64,000 nt of DNA from Paracoccus albicereus (lineage in GTDB: Bacteria; Pseudomonadota; Alphaproteobacteria; Rhodobacterales; Rhodobacteraceae): the NCBI RefSeq assembly GCF_024359525.1, contig NZ_JAKZEU010000007.1, positions 62,001 to 126,000 of the forward strand. Direction: 5' to 3'. Position 1 is the stretch's first letter. The number at the start of each line of letters is the position of its first letter. Positions 43,897 through 51,611 of this stretch are shown piece by piece. Made by a program: the position numbers and the translations under genes. The notes under the pieces were generated by a model. That model saw only the letters and a program-made list of their open reading frames with translations. It was not told where the DNA came from and made no database searches.

Positions 43897-45246
43897 GTGT
43901 CGATCATTTCTGTTTGCGAGCGCCGTGAGGCCGGGGGTCTCGACGCGCATGTGCCGTTGATCCTGCGCGGCGACGCGCTCTACGACCCCGATCTGGATCG
44001 CTTCTTTCTCGACCTGCCGTTATCGGGGATTCGATCGCGGCATTCGCTTCGCGCCCAGGCCTATGATGTGACGGTCTGGCTTCGCTTTCTCGATGCCTGC
44101 GGCAAGACCGTATGGGCTGCGACCCGCGACGATGTTGAGGCCTATCATCGCGCACGCCGGCGCGACGATGCTGGTCAGCGGATCACGGCGGCAAGCTGGA
44201 ACAGGGCCGTCGCCAGCCTTGATCGCCTCTATCGCTGGGGCGAGCGGCAAGGGCTGATCGCCGAGGCACCGTTCAGCCGCCGTGCCGTGTGGCGACCGGC
44301 GCAGGGTGGCCGTCGCGGCTTGATCGCTGCGCGCAACGATGCCTATGAACGTGTTGCGAAGCGGTCGGATGTCCGTTTCGTCACGATGGACGACTACCGC
44401 ATCTTCCGCGAGGTCGGCCTGCGCGGCCTCGCGCCTGACGGCAGCGAACGCCCCGGCGCACGTGATCGGAATGGATTGCGCAACGCGCTCTTCGCCGATC
44501 TGCTCGTCACGACCGGCCTGCGACTGGAAGAAGCCTCGGGTCTGCTCACCAGTGATCTCGGGGCCATAGGCCTGCACGGCGATCAGACCCGGCAGCTCTG
44601 GCTGCGCCTGCCGCCGCCGCTCACCAAGGGCGATCGCGGACGAAGTGTTCTGGTCCCACGCCGGCTGCTTCGTCAGATCGCGGCCTATATCGATGTCGAG
44701 CGCGCGGCAGGCGCGGCCAAATTCGTCGCGCGCGATGGCGCGGCGCGCTTCGACCGGCCGATCCATATCACCGACGCCGGTCTCGACCGCATGCGCGATG
44801 TCTGCACGCCAGAAGAACGATGCCGTCTGATCCTGTGCAACGAGAACGGAACGCCGCGCGAGCCCGCGGCGCTATGGCTGACCGAGGTTGGACAGCCCGT
44901 TCGACCCAATTCCTGGGAGGTGATCTTCGCCCGCGCCTGCAAGCGCTGTAGAGACTATGGTTTCTCGTTGTCGATCAGCCCGCACCAGCTGCGCCACACC
45001 TTCGCGGTCCATATGCTCGCCTTGCTGATCCAGGAGCGTCTGCGCGAAGCCGCATTGCCGGCGGGGCCGATGGAGAGTTACCGGCCGATCCTGGGCGACC
45101 CGCTGCAGCAGGTGCAACGCCTGCTCGGCCACGCGAGTCTCGCCACCACCTATATCTATCTCGACCATATTGCGACCCGCGCCGATACGGTGGATTCGGC
45201 GGTCGAGGAGTTGCTGGCACTGCTGCCGGGACCGCAGGGCGCATGA
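43897..45246 (+). CDS. Tyrosine recombinase A of the three-recombinase element
   Basis: This 449-residue recombinase has a SAM-like core-binding region (about 45-125) and a catalytic domain with R209 (TTGLRLEEASGLL), H363-Q-L-R366-H (SPHQLRHTFA), H412 (LLGHASLATT) and a nucleophile at about Y421 (YIYLDH). All catalytic residues are present, so it is probably the main strand-exchange enzyme. The start is a GTG at 43897 with GGGGAGGG ten bases upstream. Its stop overlaps recombinase B by ATGA. It is transcribed in the same direction as the interrupted ardC. Confidence 0.9.
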   Translation: MSIISVCERREAGGLDAHVPLILRGDALYDPDLDRFFLDLPLSGIRSRHSLRAQAYDVTVWLRFLDACGKTVWAATRDDVEAYHRARRRDDAGQRITAASWNRAVASLDRLYRWGERQGLIAEAPFSRRAVWRPAQGGRRGLIAARNDAYERVAKRSDVRFVTMDDYRIFREVGLRGLAPDGSERPGARDRNGLRNALFADLLVTTGLRLEEASGLLTSDLGAIGLHGDQTRQLWLRLPPPLTKGDRGRSVLVPRRLLRQIAAYIDVERAAGAAKFVARDGAARFDRPIHITDAGLDRMRDVCTPEERCRLILCNENGTPREPAALWLTEVGQPVRPNSWEVIFARACKRCRDYGFSLSISPHQLRHTFAVHMLALLIQERLREAALPAGPMESYRPILGDPLQQVQRLLGHASLATTYIYLDHIATRADTVDSAVEELLALLPGPQGA

Positions 45247-47030
45247 GCGGGCGTCCCCGCAAGGGCAGGCCCGTCGCTTTCGCACCCGTCACGCCGGAGC
45301 GAGCCAATCCCGATCCGGTGCTCGGCCTCAGGTTCGTCATCGAGGCGCGGCATGGCGGGACCGTCCTGGTCGATATGACCGATCTCGATCCTCGTCCGCT
45401 CGCTATCGCCTTTGCCAGCGCGTTGCGCCGGTCGGCCGCGCTCGGCGGCCGGATCGGTGCGGCCAGCGTCATCAAACAGTATGTAAACTCCTATCGCCGT
45501 TTCTTCACCTGGCTTTCCGATGAGGCGGGGGAGGTGGACGGGCCCGAAGACGTGCGCGCAGCCCATGTCGACGGTTTCGCATCGGCACTCGAACGCGGGG
45601 GGATGGGCGCGATCTACCGGCATGTGACGGTCAGCAAGATCGTCAATACGCTGCGTGCGATAGAGGCGGATCGGCCCGACAGGATCACGCCCGACCTCCA
45701 TGAGCGGTTGCGCTATACAATAGCGACCTCGGCGGGACGCTCGACCCCGCGTGATGCCTACAGTCCCTTCGTCGCCCGCGCGCTGCGCGACGCGGCCCGT
45801 ACGGACGTGGAAGCGATATTCCGCCGGATCGGCGCCGAGGATCGGACCGATGAGGGCGATCCGGTCATTGCCGGAGCGCGGGCCGATGTCGAAGCTTTCA
45901 TCGCGCGCCATGGAGCCGTTCGGACCGAGAGCGTCGAGTTGCGCCGTCTCTATTTCATGCGCTTGCGGCGCGGTTTGCCGATCAGCACGCTGATCGACGA
46001 CCTGCATCGCCGACATCATCTGCACGTCACCGATCTGCCGCCATTGCTCGTGCTGCTTGCTCTCGATACCGGCCTCGAGCCGGAATGCCTGAAGGCGCTG
46101 ACGGTTGATTGCCTGGCCAATCCCTCCGCCGGAACCGTCGAACTGCGATACCTGAAGCGACGCGCCGGCGCCGCCGGGCACAAGAGCATGCGCGTGCGCG
46201 ACGGCGGCCTGGGCACGCCGGGTGGCCTTCTCCGCCGACTGATCGAGATCACGTCTGTCGCCCGCCAGAATCTGTCCACCGATTGTCTCTGGGTTTACCA
46301 CAACGTCGGCGGTCTCCATGCCAGCATCCGTCATCCGCGCGAACGCCTCGACGCCTGGGTGGCACGGCACCGGATTGTCGATGACGACGGCAAGCCGCTC
46401 CATCTTTTGCTGTCCCGGCTTCGCAAAACCCACAAGGCGCTGTGGTACACCAAAACCGAGGGGTACATCGCCCGCTTCGCGGTCGGCCACACGCCCGAGG
46501 TCGCGGCGCGCCACTACGCCGATCTGCCATCGCTGCGGCCCCTGCACGAGGCCACCGTCGCCGATGCCTTCCGCGACGCTGTCGTCGCCGCGATGCCGAC
46601 CATCCTCGCGCCAGCAGCCGAGAAGACGCTGCGCGAAGCGCCCGTACAGGCCGGGCCGCTGATGCCGCCGGATGCGGTCGGTTCCATTCTCGATGGGGAG
46701 CAGGATCTCTGGCTCGCCGCCTGCGCGGGGTTCCATAGCAGCCCCTTCGCCGAGGCCGGCTCGCCATGCCAGCAGCCGTTCTGGGGATGCCTCCATTGCC
46801 CCAACGCCGTCATCACCGCCCGCAAGCTCCCCGCGATCATGGCCTTCCTGTCCTTCGTCGAAGACCAGCGGCAGGGGCTTCCCGGTCCCGACTGGATGGT
46901 CAAGTTCGGGCAGGTTCATGCCCGGATCGTCCATCAGATCTTGCCCGCGTTTTCCGATGCCGTTGTCGCCGAAGCGCGGTTACGCGCCGTGGAGGAGCGC
47001 CTCTATCTGCCCCCCGAGGCGCGCGCATGA
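45243..47030 (+). CDS. Tyrosine recombinase B of the three-recombinase element (divergent)
   Basis: This 595-residue protein is related to the long TnpB-like recombinases. The core-binding region spans ~60-150 (VIKQYVNSYRRFFTWLSDE). In the catalytic domain the first Arg motif reads TGLEPECL, where Glu replaces the usual Arg, and the HxxR motif reads SRLRKTH, keeping the second Arg only. VGHTPEVAARHYAD keeps His and Tyr. A cysteine cluster CQQPFWGCLHCPNA near residue 520 may bind zinc. The loss of two catalytic residues suggests an accessory or structural role beside A and C. ATGA overlaps join it to both neighbours. Confidence 0.85.
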   Translation: MSGRPRKGRPVAFAPVTPERANPDPVLGLRFVIEARHGGTVLVDMTDLDPRPLAIAFASALRRSAALGGRIGAASVIKQYVNSYRRFFTWLSDEAGEVDGPEDVRAAHVDGFASALERGGMGAIYRHVTVSKIVNTLRAIEADRPDRITPDLHERLRYTIATSAGRSTPRDAYSPFVARALRDAARTDVEAIFRRIGAEDRTDEGDPVIAGARADVEAFIARHGAVRTESVELRRLYFMRLRRGLPISTLIDDLHRRHHLHVTDLPPLLVLLALDTGLEPECLKALTVDCLANPSAGTVELRYLKRRAGAAGHKSMRVRDGGLGTPGGLLRRLIEITSVARQNLSTDCLWVYHNVGGLHASIRHPRERLDAWVARHRIVDDDGKPLHLLLSRLRKTHKALWYTKTEGYIARFAVGHTPEVAARHYADLPSLRPLHEATVADAFRDAVVAAMPTILAPAAEKTLREAPVQAGPLMPPDAVGSILDGEQDLWLAACAGFHSSPFAEAGSPCQQPFWGCLHCPNAVITARKLPAIMAFLSFVEDQRQGLPGPDWMVKFGQVHARIVHQILPAFSDAVVAEARLRAVEERLYLPPEARA

Positions 47031-49243
47031 CCGCGCCCGCCCTTGCCCGCGGGCACGTGTTCGACGATCGGCCCGTGCTGGCGTGCGCGCCGCTCAAGCC
47101 GGGCCATGCCCGCGAGGGCCTGTCGCGCGTCGACGATCCAAGCTGGGATCTGGGTCCGGCCGTCTTCCGCGAGAACGCCCGGCGCTGCCATGTCACCGTT
47201 CATTTCGACGTGCTCGAAGATGCCGATGTGCAGGCAATGATGCGCGCCTATCTCTATGCGCGTCTCAATGTCGACCTTCCCGGCCATCGTCCGAAGCTGC
47301 CGCCATCCTGTGTGCGGCAGGCGTTCAACCGGGCGCGGCGCTTCTTCGGCTTCGTCCGCGAACGATTGGGCGCGCTCGACCTTGCCCGCATTGATCCTCC
47401 GCTGATCGACGCCTATGCGCGGCATCTCCGAGAGGACCCGGCAAGGCGGCCCGTCATTGTCGGGCACCTTCTCGAGGTCGTCATCGACCTCTATCTCTAC
47501 CGCGAGCAGCTTCCCGGCGGCGGCTTGTCGTTCGAACCGTGGGACGGGCGGCCACCCGCGCGCGTCGCGGGCTATCGTCATGTTCCCGAGAATCGGACCC
47601 CGCGCATCCCCGAGCCGATCATTGCGCCGCTTCTGGCATGGTCGCTGCGCTACATCACGGTATTCGCAGGGGACATTCTCGCCGCCCGGCGTGAGCTTTC
47701 CCGGCTCGAAGCGCGCCGCGACCGGCTCTTCGTTGCGGAACAGGGATTGCCGCATGCGGAGCGCCGCCGCCGGCAACGGCAGCGACTGGTGCGCTATTTC
47801 CGGTCCCGCGCGCGGCAAGGTCGGGGCGTGCCGGTCTGGGCAAGTCCGCCCAACGGTTCCGCATCCGTCGATCCGGTAAGCGGGGAGCTTCTGCCCGTCG
47901 TCAACGTGCAGCTTCTGCATCTTCACGTAGGCGTCGATGCCGCCAGGGAGCCGGCGATGCATCTCGCTCTCGCCGGCGGCGCGTCCGATCTCATCGCCGC
48001 TGCCATCGCGGATATCGGGATCGAACCCGGCGGCATGGATACGCCGATCTCGGTCGATGCCGATCTCGGTAGGCCATGGCGGCTCCGCTTCGATGCCAAA
48101 TCCCTCGTCCTGGAGGAGCGCATGCTGCAGGCAGCGGCCTACGTGGTCTGCGCCTATCTGACCGGTATGCGCGATTGCGAGGTGCAGGCGATGCGCCGGG
48201 GATGCCTGATGCTTGCGCGCAGCGAGGATGGCACCGTGTCACGACACCGCGTCCGTTCCACTGCCTACAAGGGAAATGGGGCCCGGGGAGCGCCGGCGGA
48301 GTGGGTGACCATCGAGCCCGTCGCCGATGCGATCGGGGTGCTCGAACAGTTGACCCGGCGCGCGGCTGTTGCCCATGGTCTCGATACGCTCTGGCCCGTG
48401 CTGTCAGTGACGCGAAGTAGCAAACCGCACGTTTCCGCCGAGATCGTGCGCCAGATCAACGCTTATCGTGACCACCTGAACAGGCTGTTCGGGACGGACG
48501 AGGCGCCCGCCATACCGCGCGGGCCGGACGGCAAGCCCTGGCGGATCACGACCCGCCAGTTTCGTCGCACGATCGCATGGCACATCGCCAACCGTCCCTT
48601 CGGAACGGTGGCCGGCATGATCCAGTACAAGCATGCATCCGTCGCCGCGTTCGAAGGCTACGCGGGTAGCAGCGCCTCGGGTTTCCGAGCCGAGGTCGAG
48701 GCGCAGCGCCGGCTCGGCCAGATCGACGATCTGCTCGAGTATTTCGACAGGCGGCGCGGCGGGGCTGCCCTTGGCGGGCCGGCCGGTCCCCGCGTCGCGC
48801 GTACCCTCGACGAGACAGCCACCGAGCTTGGGCCATTGCCGCCGATGATCGCCGACCAGTCCCGTCTGCGCACCATGCTCGCCAGTCTGGCCCGCACCCT
48901 GCATGTCGGACCGCTTGCCGATTGCTTCTTCGATCCGGCAACCGCCCTGTGCCTCAAGCGCGTGACGGATGCCGCGGCAGACCGCCCGCTGACAGCACTT
49001 TGTGAACCGACCCGCTGCCCGAACGCCTGCATCGCGCAACATCACAGGCCCGTCTGGGAGCGGAGTGCTGATGAGGCACGCATGTTGCTGCGCGAGAAGC
49101 GGCTGCCCGGATTGCAGCGGGCCGCGCTCCAGCAGGAGGTTGACCGGATCGAGGGTGTGCTGGCCCGGATCGCGCCCGAGGGCGCGACGCCGCCCGTTCG
49201 GGCGGCGGTAAAGGGAGAGGCGGCTTGGGATCGGGGTGAGTGA
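47027..49243 (+). CDS. Tyrosine recombinase C of the three-recombinase element
   Basis: This 738-residue protein starts at ATG 47027, overlapping the B stop by four bases; a frame opening at 46766 only shadows gene B. The C-terminal half has YLTGMRDCEVQAM (Arg I), TTRQFRRTIAWH (RxxR in place of HxxR), QYKHASVAAFEGYAG (His and Tyr nucleophile) and then a cysteine-containing tail CEPTRCPNACIAQHH like that of B. The N-terminal ~300 residues are extra and include basic stretches (ERRRRQRQRLVRYFRSRARQ). It ends one base into the ardC-2 leader hairpin. Family membership is by motif order. Confidence 0.82.
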   Translation: MTAPALARGHVFDDRPVLACAPLKPGHAREGLSRVDDPSWDLGPAVFRENARRCHVTVHFDVLEDADVQAMMRAYLYARLNVDLPGHRPKLPPSCVRQAFNRARRFFGFVRERLGALDLARIDPPLIDAYARHLREDPARRPVIVGHLLEVVIDLYLYREQLPGGGLSFEPWDGRPPARVAGYRHVPENRTPRIPEPIIAPLLAWSLRYITVFAGDILAARRELSRLEARRDRLFVAEQGLPHAERRRRQRQRLVRYFRSRARQGRGVPVWASPPNGSASVDPVSGELLPVVNVQLLHLHVGVDAAREPAMHLALAGGASDLIAAAIADIGIEPGGMDTPISVDADLGRPWRLRFDAKSLVLEERMLQAAAYVVCAYLTGMRDCEVQAMRRGCLMLARSEDGTVSRHRVRSTAYKGNGARGAPAEWVTIEPVADAIGVLEQLTRRAAVAHGLDTLWPVLSVTRSSKPHVSAEIVRQINAYRDHLNRLFGTDEAPAIPRGPDGKPWRITTRQFRRTIAWHIANRPFGTVAGMIQYKHASVAAFEGYAGSSASGFRAEVEAQRRLGQIDDLLEYFDRRRGGAALGGPAGPRVARTLDETATELGPLPPMIADQSRLRTMLASLARTLHVGPLADCFFDPATALCLKRVTDAAADRPLTALCEPTRCPNACIAQHHRPVWERSADEARMLLREKRLPGLQRAALQQEVDRIEGVLARIAPEGATPPVRAAVKGEAAWDRGE

Positions 49244-49281
49244 CGGGATGAGGAGAGCGGGAAAGGCCTGTTCCGCCCGTC
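49242..49281 (+). ncRNA. radC-motif-like hairpin leader before ardC-2
   Basis: GACGGG (49242-49247) pairs with CCCGTC (49276-49281), and GCGGGAA (49257-49263) pairs with TTCCGC (49271-49276) around AGGCC. This is a shorter version of the leader found before ardC. It begins at the stop codon of recombinase C. Confidence 0.55.
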
Positions 49282-49294
49282 CTGGAGACCTGTC

Positions 49295-50197
49295 ATGTCC
49301 CGCTCTTCGTCATCGGCCGGGCGCGCCGATGTTTATTACCGTATCACCACCGAGATCATCGCCGCCATCGAGGCAGGCACCGGCGACTGGCGTGCGCCCT
49401 GGTTCCACGACGGGAGCAGCATCGCGCGTCCGACCAACGTTGCATCCGGCAAGCGTTATCGCGGCATAAACACCTTGGCGCTCTGGGCCACGGGCTTTGC
49501 CGCCGGATATGGCGACGGTCTCTGGGGCACCTACAAGCAATGGCAGGATGCCGGCGCGCAGGTGCGTAAAGGAGAACGCTCCACCACGGTCGTATTGTGG
49601 AGAGAGATCAAGGTTTCCCAGCAGGCCGACGACGAAGACGATGATGACGGGCATCGACGGATGTTCGCCCGCGCATTTTCTGTCTTCAATATCGCTCAGG
49701 TGGACGGGTACGAGCGCCCGGCGACCCCTGTGCTGCCCGAAGATGAACGCCTTGCCCATGCGGAAGCGTTCATTACAAACCTGGGCGTCAAGACGGAGTT
49801 CGGTGGATCGGAAGCCTATTACCGCCCGTCGTCCGACACCGTGTTCATGCCGCCGTTCACTTCGTTTCGCGATGCCGCGTCATTCTACGGTGTCTGGCTA
49901 CACGAGAATGGTCACGCCAGTGGCGCAAAGCACAGGCTCGACCGCGACCTTTCCGGTCGCTTTGGTTCGGCCGCCTATGCCGCCGAAGAATGCTGCGTGG
50001 AAATTCTCAGCGGGCTCGTCTTGGCAGACCTCGGGATCGCCCACCATCCGCGCCCCGATCATGCCGCCTATATTGCCTCGTGGCTCAAGGTCCTGAAAGA
50101 CGACCCCAAGGCCATCTTCACCGCCGCCAGCAAGGCGCAGCAGGCGGCCGACTGGATGCATGCGCAGCAGCCCCACGCAGAGGAGGTAGCGGCATGA
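49295..50197 (+). CDS. ArdC-type antirestriction protein, complete cargo copy
   Basis: This 300-residue paralogue of the interrupted gene is only distantly similar. The N-terminal ssDNA-binding domain starts ADVYYRITTEIIAAIEAGTG and contains QVRKGERSTTVVLW. The peptidase domain has H203-E-x-x-H207 (LHENGH) and a downstream AEECC glutamate, and the C-terminal helical part is complete (AYIASWLKVLKDD to KAQQAADWM). It may replace the protein lost by insertion, which would make the element less harmful to its host island. It overlaps the following frame by ATGA. Confidence 0.9.
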   Translation: MSRSSSSAGRADVYYRITTEIIAAIEAGTGDWRAPWFHDGSSIARPTNVASGKRYRGINTLALWATGFAAGYGDGLWGTYKQWQDAGAQVRKGERSTTVVLWREIKVSQQADDEDDDDGHRRMFARAFSVFNIAQVDGYERPATPVLPEDERLAHAEAFITNLGVKTEFGGSEAYYRPSSDTVFMPPFTSFRDAASFYGVWLHENGHASGAKHRLDRDLSGRFGSAAYAAEECCVEILSGLVLADLGIAHHPRPDHAAYIASWLKVLKDDPKAIFTAASKAQQAADWMHAQQPHAEEVAA

Positions 50198-50484
50198 CCA
50201 AAACCGTTCTCATTGCCGAAAAATTTCAGAATGGGGCTAGACTGTCAGGATATGTGGCCGAGATGAACGCGGCTTTCTGCTGCGCCTCGCTCGGCATTGT
50301 GCCGACCGTACGCCATGCCGATTATATCGGTTCCTGGCTCGACGGGCTGCGCGAGGACAATCGCGCCATCGTCCGAGCCGCCTCCCAGGCCAGCAAGGCG
50401 GCCGACTGGCTACTGGGATATCTGCCCGACGAGGAGCGTGCCGAACCGCACGCTAATCCCATCGAGCGGAGGGCTGCGGCATGA
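50194..50484 (+). pseudogene. ardC: C-terminal part of ardC fused to 20 codons from the element
   Basis: Codons 1-20 (MTKTVLIAEKFQNGARLSGY) come from the right end of the mobile element. From GTGGCC (50254-50259) on, the frame is the missing C-terminus of ardC: VAEMNAAFCCASLGIVPTV, then RHADYIGSWLDGLREDNRAI and KAADWLLGYLPDEERAEP. Joined to the N-terminal part it gives a normal ~319-residue ArdC. As it stands it can be translated by ATGA coupling from ardC-2, giving a 96-residue fragment of unknown use. It overlaps the DUF2958 gene by four bases, the original operon arrangement. Confidence 0.85.
50254..50259 (+). repeat. Right copy of 6-bp direct repeat GTGGCC
   Basis: It matches 43717-43722 and lies directly beyond the right terminal inverted repeat (50240-50253). 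It restores the Val-Ala codons of ardC on excision. Confidence 0.8.
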
Positions 50485-50885
50485 TCCTCCTGACCCGCAC
50501 ACAGCGCGCGCAGCTCCTTGCCAATGGTCGGCAGAGCGATGTGGATCACGTCCCCGTCGTGAAATTCTACAATCCCCTTGGCGCAGGTGTCTGGCTCGCG
50601 ACCGAGCTGGATGAGGACGGCGACATCATGTTCGGTCTCGCCGACATCGGCTATCCCGAACTCGGCAGCTGGTGCTTCGGTGAACTGGAGGCGATCCGGC
50701 TCCCCTTCGGCATGGGGATCGAGCGGGACGTGCTTTTTACCGGCCTGTTCCCAATCTCGGTCTGGGCCGAAGCGGCGCGCATGGCTGGCAGCATTCGCGC
50801 AGCCGAGCAAATTTTGTCCGCTCGCTTCCGTGGCGATGCTGCACGGACCTTGAATCCCGCCGATACGGAAAGCCGGAAAGCCTGA
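50481..50885 (+). CDS. DUF2958 domain-containing protein
   Basis: This 134-residue protein of DUF2958 begins MILLTRTQRAQLLANGRQSD, with VVKFYNPLGAGVWLATELDEDGD and FGELEAIRLPFGMGIERD following. The family is common in conjugative elements next to ardC and radC; its function is unknown. It overlaps the ardC end by ATGA, so it belonged to an ardC-DUF2958 operon before the insertion. Confidence 0.85.
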   Translation: MILLTRTQRAQLLANGRQSDVDHVPVVKFYNPLGAGVWLATELDEDGDIMFGLADIGYPELGSWCFGELEAIRLPFGMGIERDVLFTGLFPISVWAEAARMAGSIRAAEQILSARFRGDAARTLNPADTESRKA

Positions 50886-50955
50886 GATCCGGCTGCCTGG
50901 CTTTGCGCTTTTGCGCCGCTCTCTCCGAGGTAGAGGGCGGCGCCTCTCGTCGTGA

Positions 50956-51002
50956 CGTGGTGAAAGTTCCGGCGCCGGGCCGGCTGCCCGTCGGGAACCA
51001 CG
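50956..51002 (+). ncRNA. Hairpin leader directly before the radC-like gene
   Basis: CGTGGT plus TTCC (50956-50970, 6-base bulge) pair with GGAACCACG (50994-51002). The loop is rich in GGC/GCC inverted repeats and contains GCCCGTC. It ends three bases before the ATG. It may be a diverged relative of the other leaders; the relation is weaker than among those. Confidence 0.4.
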
Positions 51003-51005
51003 ACC

Positions 51006-51494
51006 ATGACGCGACACATGAGGAAACTCGCTATCGATCCGCAGCCTTGCCAGTTTTCAGCGCAGGAGCAGGCCGTTGTCTACGAAGCGCGCCAGATCCT
51101 GCTGCGCCATCTCAACCAGAATCCGGTTCTTTCCACATGGCGGGCGGTTCTGGACTATTGCGCGCTAACCATCCGCGGTGATGTCGAGCGCTTCCATGTC
51201 CTCTATCTCGACCGGAAGAACCGGCTCATCTCGGACGAATGTCTTGCCATAGGCACGGTCGATCATGCCCCGGTCTATCCCCGCGAAGTGCTGCGGCGGG
51301 GCCTGGCACTTAACGCCAGCGCGCTGATCGTCGTCCACAATCATCCGGCCGGCGACCCCGAGCCCTCGGCTGCGGATCTGGCGATGACAAAGGAGATCCA
51401 GAAGGCCTGCGCTGCTTTGGGGGTGACGCTGCACGACCACATCATCACCGGTGCCGGCCAGGAGGTCAGCCTGCGGAGCCGCGGTGAAATCTGA
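51006..51494 (+). CDS. RadC-family JAB domain protein
   Basis: This 162-residue protein lacks the N-terminal helix-hairpin-helix of chromosomal RadC and consists mostly of the JAMM/MPN domain. The metal site is intact: H111-N-H113 and D124 in VVHNHPAGDPEPSAAD, with a glutamate upstream. Such short RadC proteins are typical accessories of plasmids and integrative elements; a role in DNA repair is doubtful and the true substrate unknown. ATG at 51006 is used; an ATG four codons later is also possible. Confidence 0.9.
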   Translation: MTRHMRKLAIDPQPCQFSAQEQAVVYEARQILLRHLNQNPVLSTWRAVLDYCALTIRGDVERFHVLYLDRKNRLISDECLAIGTVDHAPVYPREVLRRGLALNASALIVVHNHPAGDPEPSAADLAMTKEIQKACAALGVTLHDHIITGAGQEVSLRSRGEI

Positions 51495-51552
51495 TTGTCC
51501 TTACCGCTGCGCCGGGGCGAGGCCGGAAGAGTGAAAGGAGGGATGGGGATTT

Positions 51553-51600
51553 CGTGACGGGCTGACAGCCGGAGAGAGAGGCTCCCCGGCGTCCGTCATG
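51553..51600 (+). ncRNA. radC-motif-like hairpin leader before the parB-like gene
   Basis: CGTGACGG (51553-51560) pairs with CCGTCATG (51593-51600), one pair being G-U. An inner stem GCCGG (51568-51572) / CCGGC (51586-51590) follows, with GAGAGAGAGG in the loop. It is the same layout as before ardC and the 54938 gene. Confidence 0.65.
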
Positions 51601-51611
51601 GAGTCACTGAC

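Larger units (their letters stand above)
43723..50253. mobile_element. 6.5-kb three-recombinase element carrying an ardC cargo gene, inserted in ardC
   Basis: The left end TTATCTTGACAGTC (43723-43736) and the right end GACTGTCAGGATAT (50240-50253) are inverted repeats, 12 of 14 matching. They abut the 6-bp direct repeat GTGGCC on each side. Excision at that repeat rejoins ardC in frame (245 plus 74 codons). Inside are a large subterminal stem-loop, three overlapping tyrosine recombinase genes and a complete ardC paralogue. The layout recalls three-recombinase elements such as Tn554-type transposons, RIT elements and GInts (family knowledge), but gene sizes (449, 595 and 738 residues) and the ardC cargo set it apart. 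I cannot name a described element that matches. Confidence 0.85.

Noticed and set aside
46766..49243. 825-residue version of recombinase C
   Set aside because: The first 87 codons only shadow recombinase B; ATG at 47027 gives the same ATGA overlap seen between A and B.
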